Positions 44,003 through 55,086 are shown, counted from the stretch's first letter. The stretch: DNA of 64,000 nt from Chromohalobacter nigrandesensis (GCF_023061285.1 NZ_JAKGAM010000004.1:186001-250000), one strand, 5' to 3'. Translations and numbers: made by a program. The notes: generated by a model from the sequence alone, not told the origin.

Positions 44003-45039
44003 CAGCGGATGTCCTCTGGGTTAAAGTCCAGATTGAATTCACGGAACTGACCTTTTACCGAAGCGTCGAGTTCGCGCATTTCACGGAATGGCGCCGCCTT
44101 TTCGACGGCTTTGATCACGGAATGATCGAAAGCGGAATCTCCACTGCTTTGAGTGATGGTGGCGCTTACCAGCTCGCCAGTGGGCAGTAATTGGATTCGC
44201 ACGATGGCGCGTAACTCCGAAGACGCATTGGAGGGTACATTCCAGCTTTGCTCGACGTATCGGCGCACCAGGTTCTTGAAGCCATTGGCGGCTTCGCTGG
44301 CCTGCTCGGCGTTAGCAATGGATTGTTCTTCATCACTGATCATGCTGTCCAGTGATGACTCATTGGCCTGGGCCGCCCGTTCGGCAAGTTCTTCCTGACG
44401 CTGCCGCTCGGCTTCGGCCTCTTCCTGGCGTTGTCGCTCGGCTTCGGCTTCTTCCTGACGCTGCCGCTCGGCTTCGGCCTCTTCCTGACGCTGCCGCTCG
44501 GCTTCGGCTTCTTCCTGACGCTGCCGCTCAGCTTCAGCCTCTTGCTGACGCTGTCGTTCGGCTTCGGCCTCTTGCTGACGCTGCCGCTCGGCTTCGGCTT
44601 CTTCCTGACGCTGCCGCTCGGCTTCGGCTTCTTCCTGACGCTGCCGCTCGGCTTCGGCTCGCTGCTGTGCTGCGCGTTGCGCTTCTTCCTGCAAGCGCCG
44701 GGCTTCGGCCTTGGCTTCTTCCACTGCGCTATCCGTTACCTCTGCGTCGCTATCGGCCTCTGGTTCATCAGAAGATTCGGAAGGCACCGATTCCTCGGGC
44801 TCCGGCGCATCCTCCTCTTCCTCCGGCTGTGAAGGCGGCGGCGTGGAATCTTCGGTCTGCTGAGGTTGATCGGTCGCCGTTTCAGCGCGCACCAGCGTCG
44901 CCTGGACCACCGATGAAGAGGTCGGATCGGGCTCGCTTTCAGGCCATTTGATGATGGTGAGCATCAGCGCCGCGATATGCACGCCAATGGCCAGCAGCAC
45001 TGGCCAGCCATAGCCTACACGGCGTTCACGTTTCGCCAT
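44002..45039 (-). CDS. tolA: Tol-Pal system protein TolA
   Basis: 345 residues: an inner-membrane helix (about 11-30), a Pro/Glu/Ser-rich acidic linker (35-105), a long charged helix (106-225) that spans the periplasm, and a C-terminal TonB/TolA domain (about 250-345, [20 protein letters not shown]). The helix contains eight 10-residue units ([10 protein letters not shown] type, 131-210) that are nearly identical in DNA. TolA transmits energy from TolQR to Pal/TolB. Confidence 0.95.
   Translation of the reverse strand: MAKRERRVGYGWPVLLAIGVHIAALMLTIIKWPESEPDPTSSSVVQATLVRAETATDQPQQTEDSTPPPSQPEEEEDAPEPEESVPSESSDEPEADSDAEVTDSAVEEAKAEARRLQEEAQRAAQQRAEAERQRQEEAEAERQRQEEAEAERQRQQEAEAERQRQQEAEAERQRQEEAEAERQRQEEAEAERQRQEEAEAERQRQEEAEAERQRQEELAERAAQANESSLDSMISDEEQSIANAEQASEAANGFKNLVRRYVEQSWNVPSNASSELRAIVRIQLLPTGELVSATITQSSGDSAFDHSVIKAVEKAAPFREMRELDASVKGQFREFNLDFNPEDIR
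44410..44649 (-). repeat. Eight tandem 30-base repeats inside tolA
   Basis: Eight in-frame 30-base units encode ERQRQ(E/Q)EAEA decapeptides (TolA residues 131-210), with a partial ninth after them. Units differ mainly at synonymous or Glu/Gln positions. The array can gain or lose units by slippage without a frameshift, changing the length of the TolA periplasmic helix by 10 residues at a time. Confidence 0.93.
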
Positions 45040-45048
45040 GTCGATGCC

Positions 45049-45489
45049 TCACTCTTCACCGCCGGAGGGAGGTTCGGAGATCAGTCCGACGTTGCCCACT
45101 CCCGACCCTTGCAGCGTACTCATCAACGTCACTATCTGACCGTAGGCAACATTACGGTCGCCGCGCACCATGACCGGTGTGTTTCCGTGGCGGCTCAGCA
45201 TGGCCTTGACCTTTTCCCCGAGTTCATCGAGGGCGACGGACGTCTCTTCGTCTCCCAGGGAAATGTAGTACTGCCCTTCACGGTCCACCGACACGATCAG
45301 TGGCTCTTGCTCCTGGGTATCGATGGGCTCGGAAGACACCTGTGGCAGTTCGACATCGACGCCCTGATTGAGCATGGGGGCGGTGATCATGAAGATCACC
45401 AACAGCACCAGCATCACATCGATGAACGGCACGACATTGATCTCTCCCATCGGCTTGCGCCGCTGGCGATGATGATAGGATCCGTACAT
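45049..45489 (-). CDS. tolR: Tol-Pal system protein TolR (ExbD family)
   Basis: 146 residues with one membrane helix (about 17-36, INVVPFIDVMLVLLVIFMIT) that includes the conserved pore aspartate in PFIDVML, and a periplasmic domain with PVMVRGDRNVAYGQIV. TolR forms the proton-driven motor with TolQ. Start 45489 (MYGSYHHRQ) has GGGAGGAAG upstream. It is 10 bases after tolQ and 9 before tolA. Confidence 0.96.
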   Translation of the reverse strand: MYGSYHHRQRRKPMGEINVVPFIDVMLVLLVIFMITAPMLNQGVDVELPQVSSEPIDTQEQEPLIVSVDREGQYYISLGDEETSVALDELGEKVKAMLSRHGNTPVMVRGDRNVAYGQIVTLMSTLQGSGVGNVGLISEPPSGGEE

Positions 45490-45499
45490 GCTTCCTCCC

Positions 45500-46189
45500 T
45501 CAGGATGCCTCGCGTTCGCTGCGCCCCTGCAGGTTACGGTGCAGGATGGCGTGGAATTCCTCGGCGAAGTTTTCGTATTTGCCGAGCAAGCGTCCCGCAT
45601 GAGCGGATAGTCGATTATAGAAGATCACTGCGGGAATAGCGGCAAACAGCCCCATGGCCGTGGCGACCAACGCTTCCGCGATCCAGGGCGCCACAGTGGA
45701 GAGCGTGGCCTGCTGTGCCATCGACAAGCTTTGAAACGATCCCATGATGCCCCATACGGTACCGAACAGACCGATATAGGGGCTGGCCGAAGCGACCGTG
45801 GCCAGGAAGGTCAGGTTCAGCTGGAGGCGGTCTTCTTCACGCGAAAGCGCGACTCGTTGGCCTCGCTGCACGCCCTCGAGTACGGCATCGGTGCTTTGAG
45901 TCTTGGGCATCAGACGGTTGAATTCACGAAAGCCGGAGCGGAAAACATGCTCCGCACCCAGCGATTCCTGTTCGGCGGGCAGGTCACGATAGAGCTCATT
46001 GAGATCAACGCCGGACCAGAAGCGGTCCTCGAAATCACGATATGCCTTTTCGGCGCGACGTAGCGCGATGCTGCGCTGGAAAATGATGATCCAGGAGGCT
46101 ATGGAGGCAGCCAGGAGCAGGAGCATGACCAGTTGAACGATCAGGCTGGCGTTCATGATCAGATGCGGAATGGACATGGAGTCGTTCAC
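45500..46189 (-). CDS. tolQ: Tol-Pal system protein TolQ (ExbB/MotA family)
   Basis: 229 residues with three membrane helices (about 12-35, 135-158 and 168-192). The family core ASASPYIGLFGTVWGIMGSF and the proton-channel region EALVATAMGLFAAIPAVIFYNRL are intact. An ATG four codons on (MSIPHLI) is an alternative start. It follows ybgC by 39 bases and begins the tolQRAB run. Confidence 0.96.
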   Translation of the reverse strand: MNDSMSIPHLIMNASLIVQLVMLLLLAASIASWIIIFQRSIALRRAEKAYRDFEDRFWSGVDLNELYRDLPAEQESLGAEHVFRSGFREFNRLMPKTQSTDAVLEGVQRGQRVALSREEDRLQLNLTFLATVASASPYIGLFGTVWGIMGSFQSLSMAQQATLSTVAPWIAEALVATAMGLFAAIPAVIFYNRLSAHAGRLLGKYENFAEEFHAILHRNLQGRSEREAS

Positions 46190-46228
46190 GGCAGTCCTCG
46201 TGTCGCTTGAGAGTTCGTTTCGCTTGGG

Positions 46229-46620
46229 TTATCCGTGCATCAGTGGTTGCAGGGCATCCGGCCAACGTACGGGTTTAAGCCGAGAAGCCTCGAGGCAGAC
46301 GATGTCTACCCGGGCTTCGCACAGTCGTTCCCCGCGACGTGTCACTGTCTGGGCGAAGGTCGCCCGGCAGGCAGTGGATTCGACGACGTCTGCCGTGATC
46401 TGCAGTTCGTCGTCGAGGTGGGCAGGCTTGGCATAACGGCATTCCAGATGATGCACGACCAGTTGGATACCCTGTGCGAGCAAATCACGCTGGGTCAGGC
46501 CGTGGTGGTTTAACCACTCGCTGCGTGCCCGCTCCATGTATTTGAGATAGTTGACGTAATAGACGATGCCGCCGGCATCGGTATCTTCGATGTAGACCTT
46601 GAGCGTATGCGTGAAACCGC

Positions 46621-46624
<4 letters not shown>
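46229..46624 (-). CDS. ybgC: Acyl-CoA thioesterase YbgC (tol-pal associated)
   Basis: 131 residues, hot-dog fold. The catalytic segment [27 protein letters not shown] contains the aspartate and tyrosine of the YbgC group. These cytoplasmic thioesterases act on short or long acyl-CoA/ACP and almost always precede tolQ. The start overlaps the ruvB stop by 4 bases. Confidence 0.95.
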
Positions 46625-47676
<1,052 letters not shown>

Positions 47677-47685
47677 TCGCGGTCC

Positions 47686-48300
47686 TTAGCCTGCCATCTT
47701 GCGTGTCAGGGCGGCTTTGATCAGGCCTTCCGTGGAAAGGCTCTCGTCCAGCCCGGACAACATGCGCGAGGCTTCGGTGGGTTTGTAGCCCAAGGCCACG
47801 AGGGCTGATTCCGCATCGGCGAAAGGATCGGCTGCAGGCGCTGCGGGTGAGGCACCCAGCTCAAGGGCATGCAGGGCGTTTTCCTGCTCGAGCTGCCAAT
47901 GGGGAAAGCGATCACGCATTTCCACGACCAGGCGATCGGCGGTTTTCTTGCCGACCCCGGGAAGGCGCGTCAGCGCCTTGCTGTCATCTTCCATGACGCA
48001 GCGGATGAAGGCTTCCTGATCCATACCGGAGAGAATCGCCAAGGCCAGCTTGGGCCCTACCCCGTTGACCTTGATCAGGGCGCGAAACAACTGGCGTTCT
48101 TCACCGCGCGCGAAGCCATATAACAGATGCGCATCCTCGCGCACCGCCATATGCGTGTGGAGCTGGACCTCTTCCCCCACCGCCGGCAATGCCAGCAAGG
48201 TGGTCATGGAAGTCTCCAGTTCATAGCCGACGCCGCCGACGTCGACGACGATCCACGGCGGTTGCTTTTCCAGCAGGGTGCCACGCAAGCGTCCAATCAT
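47686..48300 (-). CDS. ruvA: Holliday junction-binding protein RuvA
   Basis: 204 residues from MIGRLRGTLL, the usual start; an ATG two codons upstream (48306) is possible and lies closer to AGGA. OB-fold N-domain, two helix-hairpin-helix motifs (NGVGPKLALAIL and PGVGKKTADRLV), acidic linker, and a C-terminal RuvB-binding domain (AESALVALGYKPTEASRML). A tetramer binds the four-way junction. Confidence 0.96.
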   Translation of the reverse strand: MIGRLRGTLLEKQPPWIVVDVGGVGYELETSMTTLLALPAVGEEVQLHTHMAVREDAHLLYGFARGEERQLFRALIKVNGVGPKLALAILSGMDQEAFIRCVMEDDSKALTRLPGVGKKTADRLVVEMRDRFPHWQLEQENALHALELGASPAAPAADPFADAESALVALGYKPTEASRMLSGLDESLSTEGLIKAALTRKMAG

Positions 48301-48380
48301 GCACATCGAGTCCTTCGATTGACTGGGTTGACACTATACTGATCCGCCTCGCGACTGACCAGCACTCGACAAGCGGCGCC

Positions 48381-48920
48381 TCAGTCGGGGCGAAAGTCCC
48401 GCCAACGCTGACGCGACCCGCTTCGCCGCCGCCCACGTGCCGCTGATAGCGAGCGTCCCTGGCGAGCATAGGCATGCGTCAGGGCGATAGCCAGTGCATC
48501 GGCGGCATCGGCCTGGGGCGTGCCGTCGAGCCCCAGAATCGCCGTCACCATATGCTGTACCTGATCCTTGGTTCCTGCGCCGGTGCCGGTGACGGCCTGC
48601 TTGATCTGGGTGGGGGCGTACTCGAAGACCTCAAGACCATGATTGGCGGCACAGACGATGGCCGTGCCACGTGCCTGCCCCAGCTTGAATGCGGAGTCGG
48701 CATTCTTGGACATGAAGACCTGCTCGATGGCGACTTCATGCGGACAATGCACGCCGATCAACTCGGCGATGCCGGCATACACCTGGGCGAGCTTCTGGGC
48801 CAGATGATCGCTCTTGATGCGGATGCAGCCGCTGGCAACGTAACGTGGCGTCGCCGAGGCGACATCGACGACGCCGTAGCCGGTGATACGCGACCCGGGG
48901 TCGATTCCCAGCAGAATCAT
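48381..48920 (-). CDS. ruvC: Holliday junction resolvase RuvC
   Basis: 179 residues, RNase-H fold nuclease that cuts junctions symmetrically. Catalytic acidic residues lie in [16 protein letters not shown], the [11 protein letters not shown] segment and the C-terminal [13 protein letters not shown]. The C-terminus is unusually arginine-rich ([15 protein letters not shown]). It is first of the ruvCAB run and 43 bases after yebC. Confidence 0.97.
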   Translation of the reverse strand: MILLGIDPGSRITGYGVVDVASATPRYVASGCIRIKSDHLAQKLAQVYAGIAELIGVHCPHEVAIEQVFMSKNADSAFKLGQARGTAIVCAANHGLEVFEYAPTQIKQAVTGTGAGTKDQVQHMVTAILGLDGTPQADAADALAIALTHAYARQGRSLSAARGRRRSGSRQRWRDFRPD

Positions 48921-48963
48921 CGACTCATCATCTCCGTGGCGCCACTCACACGCGTCACACTAC

Positions 48964-49713
48964 TCACTCGAGTTCCGCCATGACGGCATCGGAAAAATCG
49001 GCGTTGGAATAAACGTTCTGCACATCGTCGAGGTCTTCGAGCATGTCGAACAATTTGAGGACCTTGCGCGCCGTGTCGACGTCGTCGATGGGGGAATAGT
49101 TATCCGGATAGGACCCGACATCGCTTGCGGTGGGCTCGATGCCCGCCTCGACCAGCGCATCCTTGACTGCACCGAAGCCTTCCACGGACGTCACGATCTC
49201 GAGCGTACCATCGTCCTGAGTGACGATGTCTTCGGGTTCGGCGACCAGCGTAGCCTCCATGGCGGCCTCCTCGGAGGTGCCCTCCGGCAGTGTCAGCCGA
49301 CCCTGCTTATGGAACATGAAAGCGACGGACCCGGACGTCCCCAGGTTACCGCCGTTCTTGTTGAAGGCGTGGCGCACCTCGGAGACCGTGCGATTGCGGT
49401 TGTCGGTCATGCACTCGACCATCACGGCAACGCCTTCGGGACCGTAGCCCTCGTAGACGGTTTCCTCCATCTCATCGCCGTCGGTATTGCCGGCGCCGCG
49501 CTCGATGGCACGCTGGATGGTGTCCTTGGTCATGTTGTTGGACAGCGCCTTGTCGATGGCAGCGCGCAGGCGGGGGTTATCCGCCACTTCGCCACCTCCC
49601 TGACGCGAGGCAACGGTCAGCTCACGAATGAGTTTGCTGAAGATCTTGCCACGTTTGGCATCCTGGGCGGCCTTGCGGTGCTTGATGTTCGCCCATTTAC
49701 TATGGCCTGCCAT
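48964..49713 (-). CDS. yebC: YebC/PmpR-family protein
   Basis: 249 residues. The diagnostic start [20 protein letters not shown] is present, then [20 protein letters not shown] and the acidic C-terminal domain. The family has been described as transcription regulators and more recently as translation factors that relieve ribosome stalling. Start 49713 is fixed by the family N-terminus. It lies between aspS and ruvC, the common order in gammaproteobacteria. Confidence 0.96.
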   Translation of the reverse strand: MAGHSKWANIKHRKAAQDAKRGKIFSKLIRELTVASRQGGGEVADNPRLRAAIDKALSNNMTKDTIQRAIERGAGNTDGDEMEETVYEGYGPEGVAVMVECMTDNRNRTVSEVRHAFNKNGGNLGTSGSVAFMFHKQGRLTLPEGTSEEAAMEATLVAEPEDIVTQDDGTLEIVTSVEGFGAVKDALVEAGIEPTASDVGSYPDNYSPIDDVDTARKVLKLFDMLEDLDDVQNVYSNADFSDAVMAELE

Positions 49714-49815
49714 ATCGACGTCACTCCTTGGGAAAACAGGCGTTCGCGTTTGCAGGACACCCGGCGTCGCCTCGACGCCGGGAAAACGAGAAGAACGTGG
49801 CACAAGCGGCGTTCG

Positions 49816-51600
49816 TCAGACCTCGCCGTTGCCACCTTGCTGCGCCTTCGGGCGCAGGCGGATGTTGAGTTCCTTGAGCTGCTCGGCGCTGACCTCGCCT
49901 GGCGCGTCGGTCATCAGGCAGGCGGCGCTCTGCGTCTTGGGGAAGGCGATCACTTCACGAATCGTCTTGGCACCGCTCATCAGCATGACCAGACGGTCGA
50001 GGCCGAAGGCCAGTCCGCCATGCGGCGGTGCGCCAAAGCGAAGAGCATCGAGCAGGAAGCCGAACTTCTCCTCGGCTTCTTCCTCACCGATGCCCAGCAC
50101 CTCGAAGACTGCACGCTGCATGGCTTGATCGTGGATACGGATCGAGCCGCCGCCCAGCTCGGTACCGTTCAACACCATGTCATAGGCACGCGACAGCGCC
50201 TTGGCGGGTTCTGACTTGAATGCCTCCGGCGTGCACGACGGTGCGGTAAACGGATGGTGCAAAGCCGCCAGGCGGCCGGCATCGTCGGCTTCGAACATGG
50301 GGAAGTCCACGACCCACAACGGCGCCCAGTCCTGAGTATAAAGATCGAGATCCTCACCCAGCTTGACGCGCAACGCGCCCAACGCCTCATTGACGACGCG
50401 GGTCTTGTCGGCGCCGAAGAAGATGATGTCGCCATCCTCGGCTCCCACGCGGTCGAGCAACGGCTCGATGATGCCTTCCATGAACTTGACGATGGGCGAC
50501 TGCAGCCCTTCGATGCCCTTGGCACGCTCGTTGACCTTGATCCAGGCCAGCCCCTTGGCACCGTAGATGTTGACGAAATCGGTGTAGGCGTCGATGTCCT
50601 TGCGTGACAGCTTGGCGCCGCCGGTGACCTTGAGCGCCGCGACGCGCCCGTCATCGGCCTTGGCCGGACCGGAAAACACCTTGAAGTCGACATCACGCAT
50701 CAGGTCGTTGACATCGACCAGCTCGAGCGGGATACGCAAGTCGGGCTTGTCCGAGCCGTAACGGTTCATCGCTTCGCTGTACGGCATCTTGGGGAATGCC
50801 GGCAGGTTGACATCGAGCACTTCCTGGAACAACTGACAGATCATGCCTTCGGTCAAGGACATGATGTCGCTTTCTTCGACGAACGAGGCTTCCAGGTCGA
50901 TCTGAGTAAACTCGGGCTGGCGATCGGCGCGCAGGTCTTCGTCACGGAAGCACTTGGCAATCTGGTAGTAACGGTCGAAGCCCGAGACCATCAATAGCTG
51001 CTTGAATAGCTGCGGTGACTGCGGCAAGGCGAAGAACTCACCCGGATGCGTACGGCTCGGCACCAGGTAGTCGCGGGCCCCCTCCGGCGTGGCACGCGTC
51101 AGAATCGGCGTCTCTATATCCAGAAAGCCCTGGGCCTCGAGATAGGCGCGTACGCTGTGCGTGATCCGCGAGCGCAACCGCAGCTTGTCGATCATTTCCG
51201 GGCGACGCAGATCGATATAACGATGCTTGAGACGGATCTCCTCGCCGACCTTGCCGTGCTCGTCGAGCTGGAACGGCGGCGTGGCGGCCGTGTTGAGCAC
51301 TTCGACGTCTGATGCCAGCACTTCGATCATGCCGGTGGGCATGTTGGGGTTCTGGGTACCGTCGGGACGCAGGCGAATGCGTCCGCGAATGCGCAGTACA
51401 AACTCGTTGCGGGCACGATCGGCATTGGCGAACGCCTCGGGAGTATCGGGATCGACGACGATCTGGGCGATACCATCGCGGTCGCGCAAATCGAGGAAGA
51501 TCACTCCCCCGTGGTCGCGACGACGATGTACCCAGCCGCAGAGTGCGACTTCCTTATCCACCTGGGTTTCGTTCAATTGACCGCAATAGTGACTGCGCAT
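49816..51600 (-). CDS. aspS: Aspartyl-tRNA synthetase, probably non-discriminating
   Basis: 594 residues, class II synthetase. The anticodon-binding OB domain ([19 protein letters not shown]), motif 2 with [19 protein letters not shown], and motif 3 with [12 protein letters not shown] are intact. His30 and Gly81 match the positions (31 and 82) that make the Pseudomonas aeruginosa enzyme charge both tRNA-Asp and tRNA-Asn, so this enzyme probably does the same and needs GatCAB. It is 66 bases after fmdB on the same strand. Confidence 0.96.
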   Translation of the reverse strand: MRSHYCGQLNETQVDKEVALCGWVHRRRDHGGVIFLDLRDRDGIAQIVVDPDTPEAFANADRARNEFVLRIRGRIRLRPDGTQNPNMPTGMIEVLASDVEVLNTAATPPFQLDEHGKVGEEIRLKHRYIDLRRPEMIDKLRLRSRITHSVRAYLEAQGFLDIETPILTRATPEGARDYLVPSRTHPGEFFALPQSPQLFKQLLMVSGFDRYYQIAKCFRDEDLRADRQPEFTQIDLEASFVEESDIMSLTEGMICQLFQEVLDVNLPAFPKMPYSEAMNRYGSDKPDLRIPLELVDVNDLMRDVDFKVFSGPAKADDGRVAALKVTGGAKLSRKDIDAYTDFVNIYGAKGLAWIKVNERAKGIEGLQSPIVKFMEGIIEPLLDRVGAEDGDIIFFGADKTRVVNEALGALRVKLGEDLDLYTQDWAPLWVVDFPMFEADDAGRLAALHHPFTAPSCTPEAFKSEPAKALSRAYDMVLNGTELGGGSIRIHDQAMQRAVFEVLGIGEEEAEEKFGFLLDALRFGAPPHGGLAFGLDRLVMLMSGAKTIREVIAFPKTQSAACLMTDAPGEVSAEQLKELNIRLRPKAQQGGNGEV

Positions 51601-51636
51601 GTCTTATCCTGTTTCGTTGCGTGTTTCATGGGGCGA

Positions 51637-51662
51637 TTCGGCGCCGCCCGAACGGCGCCGAA
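51637..51662. terminator. Hairpin between fmdB and aspS
   Basis: Perfect 10-base stem TTCGGCGCCG/CGGCGCCGAA with a 6-base loop directly after the fmdB-like stop, and no T run. It may attenuate transcription or protect mRNA ends between the two genes. Confidence 0.55.
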
Positions 51663-51666
51663 CGCA

Positions 51667-51924
51667 TCAGGCGGGTGTCTTGCCGCCAGTCTCTGTAGAT
51701 GTGGAAGGCGCGGAGGCCTCTCCCGCGAGATTGCGTTTTTGCCCCGATTTGAAGTCGGTTTCATACCATCCGCCGCCGGCCAGGCGAAAGCCCGCCGCGG
51801 AAACCAAGCGTGATAATTCTGCGCGCTCGCAGCGTGGACAATCGGTCAACGCTGCCGCGCTGACTTTCTGCAGCTTTTCCAGGCGATGGCCGCAGGCCTT
51901 GCACTCATACTCGTAGATGGGCAT
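51667..51924 (-). CDS. FmdB-family zinc-ribbon protein
   Basis: 85 residues. MPIYEYECKACGHRLEKLQK followed by CPRC gives the two CxxC zinc pairs of the FmdB family. The C-terminus is Ser/Thr/Gly-rich and disordered. The family has been linked to regulation, but function is unsettled. Start 51924 is the invariant MPIYEY. The gene often precedes aspS in gammaproteobacteria. Confidence 0.9.
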   Translation of the reverse strand: MPIYEYECKACGHRLEKLQKVSAAALTDCPRCERAELSRLVSAAGFRLAGGGWYETDFKSGQKRNLAGEASAPSTSTETGGKTPA

Positions 51925-52141
51925 GGTTCTCACCATTCATGTCATCAAGAAGCGCCCGCGCGACGTTCGCGCGGTGGCAGGGATATAGGGCCGGAGATCG
52001 CACTTTCCAAGCCTTTTCTTAAAGCCGCTCATTATAGCGCGTTGCGCCACCCAGCGGGCAAGCGTATCAGGGTTCGATATCATGTAGTTTGCCGCTACGA
52101 TGCCAGCCCCACTCCACTTCGTTAAAAGAAAAGGATGTCGC

Positions 52142-53083
52142 ATGAAAGCCGTGATTCTCGATGCCGCCAGCCTCGGCGACGATATCGATCTCTCGCCGCT
52201 GCACGCAGCGGTCGACAACCTCGAGGTCCATGCGCATACCGCTGCCGATAAACGCCAGGAGCGTCTCGCCAATGCGGATATCGCGATTACCAACAAGGTG
52301 GTACTGGACGGCGATCTGCTCGCGTCCCTGCCCGATCTTAAATTGATCTGCGTGTTGGCGACGGGGACCAACAATATCGACATGGAGACTGCCCGAGCCC
52401 AGGGTATCGAAGTGCGTAACGTCTCCGCCTACGGCACGGCGAGCGTAGCGCAACATACCCTGATGTTGATGCTTGCACTGGCCAATCGTCTACCGCTTTA
52501 CATGCGCGATGTCGCTGCTGGGCGCTGGAACGATAGCGCCTTGTTCTGCCTGCTCGATCATCGCACCTTGCAACTGGCCGACAAACATCTGGTCATCGTC
52601 GGCCATGGCGAACTCGGTCGTGCCGTGGCGCAGTTGGCCGAGGCTTTCGGCATGCGCGTCACCTTTGCTGCACGCCCCGGCAACGAAGCGCAGGATTCGC
52701 GCCCTTCCCTCGCCTCGCTGGCTGGCGAGCTCGATGTATTGAGCCTGCACTGCCCGTTGACGGAGCAGACACGGCATCTCGTCGACGCCGAGATGCTGGC
52801 CCGTTTCAAGCCCAGCGCCTTGCTGCTCAATTGCGCGCGCGGCGGTATCATAGACGAAAGCGCCGCGTTGGACGCGCTACGTGGCGGCTCGCTTGGCGGG
52901 CTCGGCGTCGATAGCTTGCCCGAAGAACCCCCGCGTAAGGGGCATGCGCTGATTGGCGCCATGGACGAGGCGCTCAATCTCATCGTCACCCCGCACAGCG
53001 CTTGGATCTCGCCGGAGGCTCGCGCCAATGTTGTCAGCCTGACGCGCGACAACCTGCACCAATGGCTCGCTTCGCGTACTTAA
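52142..53083 (+). CDS. D-2-hydroxyacid dehydrogenase (glycerate dehydrogenase type)
   Basis: 313 residues. NAD-binding loop VIVGHGELGRAVA, catalytic arginine in LLNCARGGIIDE, glutamate in the GVDSLPEEPP region and histidine in VTPHSAWISPEA. The sequence resembles hydroxypyruvate/glycerate dehydrogenases. Start 52142 (MKAVILDA) follows AAAGGA. It precedes a ribokinase and a nucleoside hydrolase on the same strand, with gaps of 28 and 53 bases, so all three may be one operon. Confidence 0.9.
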   Translation: MKAVILDAASLGDDIDLSPLHAAVDNLEVHAHTAADKRQERLANADIAITNKVVLDGDLLASLPDLKLICVLATGTNNIDMETARAQGIEVRNVSAYGTASVAQHTLMLMLALANRLPLYMRDVAAGRWNDSALFCLLDHRTLQLADKHLVIVGHGELGRAVAQLAEAFGMRVTFAARPGNEAQDSRPSLASLAGELDVLSLHCPLTEQTRHLVDAEMLARFKPSALLLNCARGGIIDESAALDALRGGSLGGLGVDSLPEEPPRKGHALIGAMDEALNLIVTPHSAWISPEARANVVSLTRDNLHQWLASRT

Positions 53084-53111
53084 TACATGATTTCTACGGT
53101 CGGGAGCTTGC

Positions 53112-54032
53112 ATGCTTTACAACTACGGTTCCATCAATATCGATCATGTCTACCGCGTCAGTCATCTGGTGCGGCCCGGCGAGACACTATCCAGCCAGAG
53201 CTTCACGCAGGTGCTGGGCGGTAAAGGTGCCAATCAATCATTGGCCATGGCTCGAGCAGATGGTGACGTGACGCATTGGGGACGTGTATCTCAGAACGAT
53301 CGCTGGGTGCTGGAAATCCTTGCTCAGGCGGGCGTCAATACGTCTGCGATCGAACTCACCGCCGATGCCAGCGGGCATGCCATCATTCAGGTCGACGATC
53401 ACGCCGAAAATGCCATCATTCTCTATCCCGGCGCCAATCATGGCTTCAGTGAACGTCACCTCGATGCCTTGATGCCCTCGGTCAGTCCTGACGATTGGTT
53501 ATTGCTGCAAAACGAATGCAATGCGCTCGAAAACGTCATGGCCCTCGCCTCGCACCACGGCATGCGTATCGCCTTCAATCCCGCGCCGCTCGGCGCCAAC
53601 GTGCACTCTCTGCCCCTCGAATTGTGCCAGATGCTGTTCCTCAATCGTGGCGAAGCTGCAGCGTTGGCGGGGCTCGACGAACACGCCGGGGCCGACGAAC
53701 TCATGGAGGTTCTCTCTCGACGGCTGCCCGAGGTGGAGCTGGTGTTGACGCTGGGACGTGATGGCGTGCGTTATCAGCATGGTGCCCAGCGCCTCGAACT
53801 TCCTGCGTTCCCTGTTGAAGCCGTGGACACGACTGCGGCGGGCGATACCTTCATCGGTTACTTCATGGCTGCACGCCAACGCAGCGACCCCATCGAGACG
53901 TGCCTGTATGAAGCGAGCGCTGCTGCGGCCTTGTGCGTGCAATGCGCCGGCGCAGCACCCAGCATCCCGCTTGCCAGCGAGGTCGCAGCGACCTCTCGTG
54001 ATTGGCCGGCGCGCGATATCTTGCGCCGTTGA
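53112..54032 (+). CDS. PfkB-family sugar kinase, ribokinase-like
   Basis: 306 residues. The N-terminal signature VLGGKGANQSLAMARA binds sugar, and DTTAAGDTFIGYFM is the catalytic/anion-hole motif with the aspartate base. It probably phosphorylates ribose released by the nucleoside hydrolase encoded downstream. The lid region (GSINIDHVYRVSHLVRPGET) fits ribokinase, but other pentose or nucleoside substrates remain possible. Confidence 0.9.
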   Translation: MLYNYGSINIDHVYRVSHLVRPGETLSSQSFTQVLGGKGANQSLAMARADGDVTHWGRVSQNDRWVLEILAQAGVNTSAIELTADASGHAIIQVDDHAENAIILYPGANHGFSERHLDALMPSVSPDDWLLLQNECNALENVMALASHHGMRIAFNPAPLGANVHSLPLELCQMLFLNRGEAAALAGLDEHAGADELMEVLSRRLPEVELVLTLGRDGVRYQHGAQRLELPAFPVEAVDTTAAGDTFIGYFMAARQRSDPIETCLYEASAAAALCVQCAGAAPSIPLASEVAATSRDWPARDILRR

Positions 54033-54085
54033 CTCTCGCGGTACCGTCTTTTGGTTACTTGAACATTATTTGCAACAGGACATCT

Positions 54086-55030
54086 ATGAGCATTCCGCTG
54101 ATTTTCGATACCGACCCCGGCGTAGACGACGCCCAAGCCATTGCCATCGCCCTGGGGCATCCCGAGATCGAACTTCTCGGCATGACCACGACCTATGGCA
54201 ATGTCGATATCGAGACTGCCACCACCAATGCATTGCTGCTCGCCGAGCTCGCCGACCAGCGCATTCCCGTCGCGCAGGGTGCCGCAGCGCCCCTGGTCAA
54301 GCTCAAGCATCCGGCGCCGGCGCATATCCATGGCGATAACGGGCTGGGCAATCATCCCTTGCCGGTACCGACGCATCATGCGGAGACGATCAGTGCGCCA
54401 CAGTTCATCGTCGAGCAGATCAATGCCCGCCCCGGCGAGGTCACCCTGGTCGCCGTGGGTCCGCTGGGTAACTTGGCCGCTGCGCTGCAGCTCGACCCGG
54501 GCATCGTCGAGCGAGTCAAACAGATCGTCGTCATGGGGGGAGCGATTCGCGAGGGTGGCAACGTCACGCCCGTCGCCGAAGCCAATATCTTCAATGATCC
54601 GCATGCTGCGGCACGCGTATTGACGGCAGGCTGGCCACTGACCCTGGTGGGGCTGGATGCCACGCATCGCTGCGTGCTGGGGCCCGCGCAAATGGACAAG
54701 ATCGCCGCCGCCCAAGGCAAGCTGGGCGAGGTGCTGGCCGGCAGCTATGCGTTCTATCGCGCCTTCTATCGTACCGCGCTGGATATCGATGGCTGTTGCC
54801 CGCACGACAGCTGTGCCTTGGCGTGGCTGATGCGCCCGGAACTCTTCACCACCAGGCGCGGACACTTGAATGTCGTCACCGATGGAGACGCCGAAGGCCA
54901 GACGCTGTTTGCGCCGCAAGAGCGTGCTTTCATCGATCCCCGTTGGTCACGCACACCGCTCGTCGATGTGTGCATGAACGCCGAGGGTGAGGCCGTCGTG
55001 GACTGGATCGTCGAGACGCTGACCCGCTGA
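54086..55030 (+). CDS. Inosine/uridine-preferring nucleoside hydrolase
   Basis: 314 residues. The calcium-binding start IFDTDPGVDDAQAIAIAL, the HGDNGLGN motif, the VGPLGNLA segment and VMGGAIREGGNVTPVAEANI define the family. It splits nucleosides to base plus ribose. Start 54086 is the family start; an upstream in-frame extension overlaps the kinase. Last gene of the salvage group. Substrate preference cannot be read by eye. Confidence 0.92.
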   Translation: MSIPLIFDTDPGVDDAQAIAIALGHPEIELLGMTTTYGNVDIETATTNALLLAELADQRIPVAQGAAAPLVKLKHPAPAHIHGDNGLGNHPLPVPTHHAETISAPQFIVEQINARPGEVTLVAVGPLGNLAAALQLDPGIVERVKQIVVMGGAIREGGNVTPVAEANIFNDPHAAARVLTAGWPLTLVGLDATHRCVLGPAQMDKIAAAQGKLGEVLAGSYAFYRAFYRTALDIDGCCPHDSCALAWLMRPELFTTRRGHLNVVTDGDAEGQTLFAPQERAFIDPRWSRTPLVDVCMNAEGEAVVDWIVETLTR

Positions 55031-55086
55031 GAGCCCGTTGCCCCGCCTTTTCTGCCCATAGCTGGTGGAACGCGGCGGAGGCCGTT

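Noticed and set aside
44395-44649. The regular 30-base repeats looked at first like a CRISPR-type or intergenic array
   Set aside because: They are contiguous, in frame inside tolA, have no spacers and encode a regular helix.
48883-50214. A 443-residue plus-strand ORF opposite yebC and aspS
   Set aside because: It spans two unmistakable core genes on the other strand, crosses their intergenic region and shows no domain.
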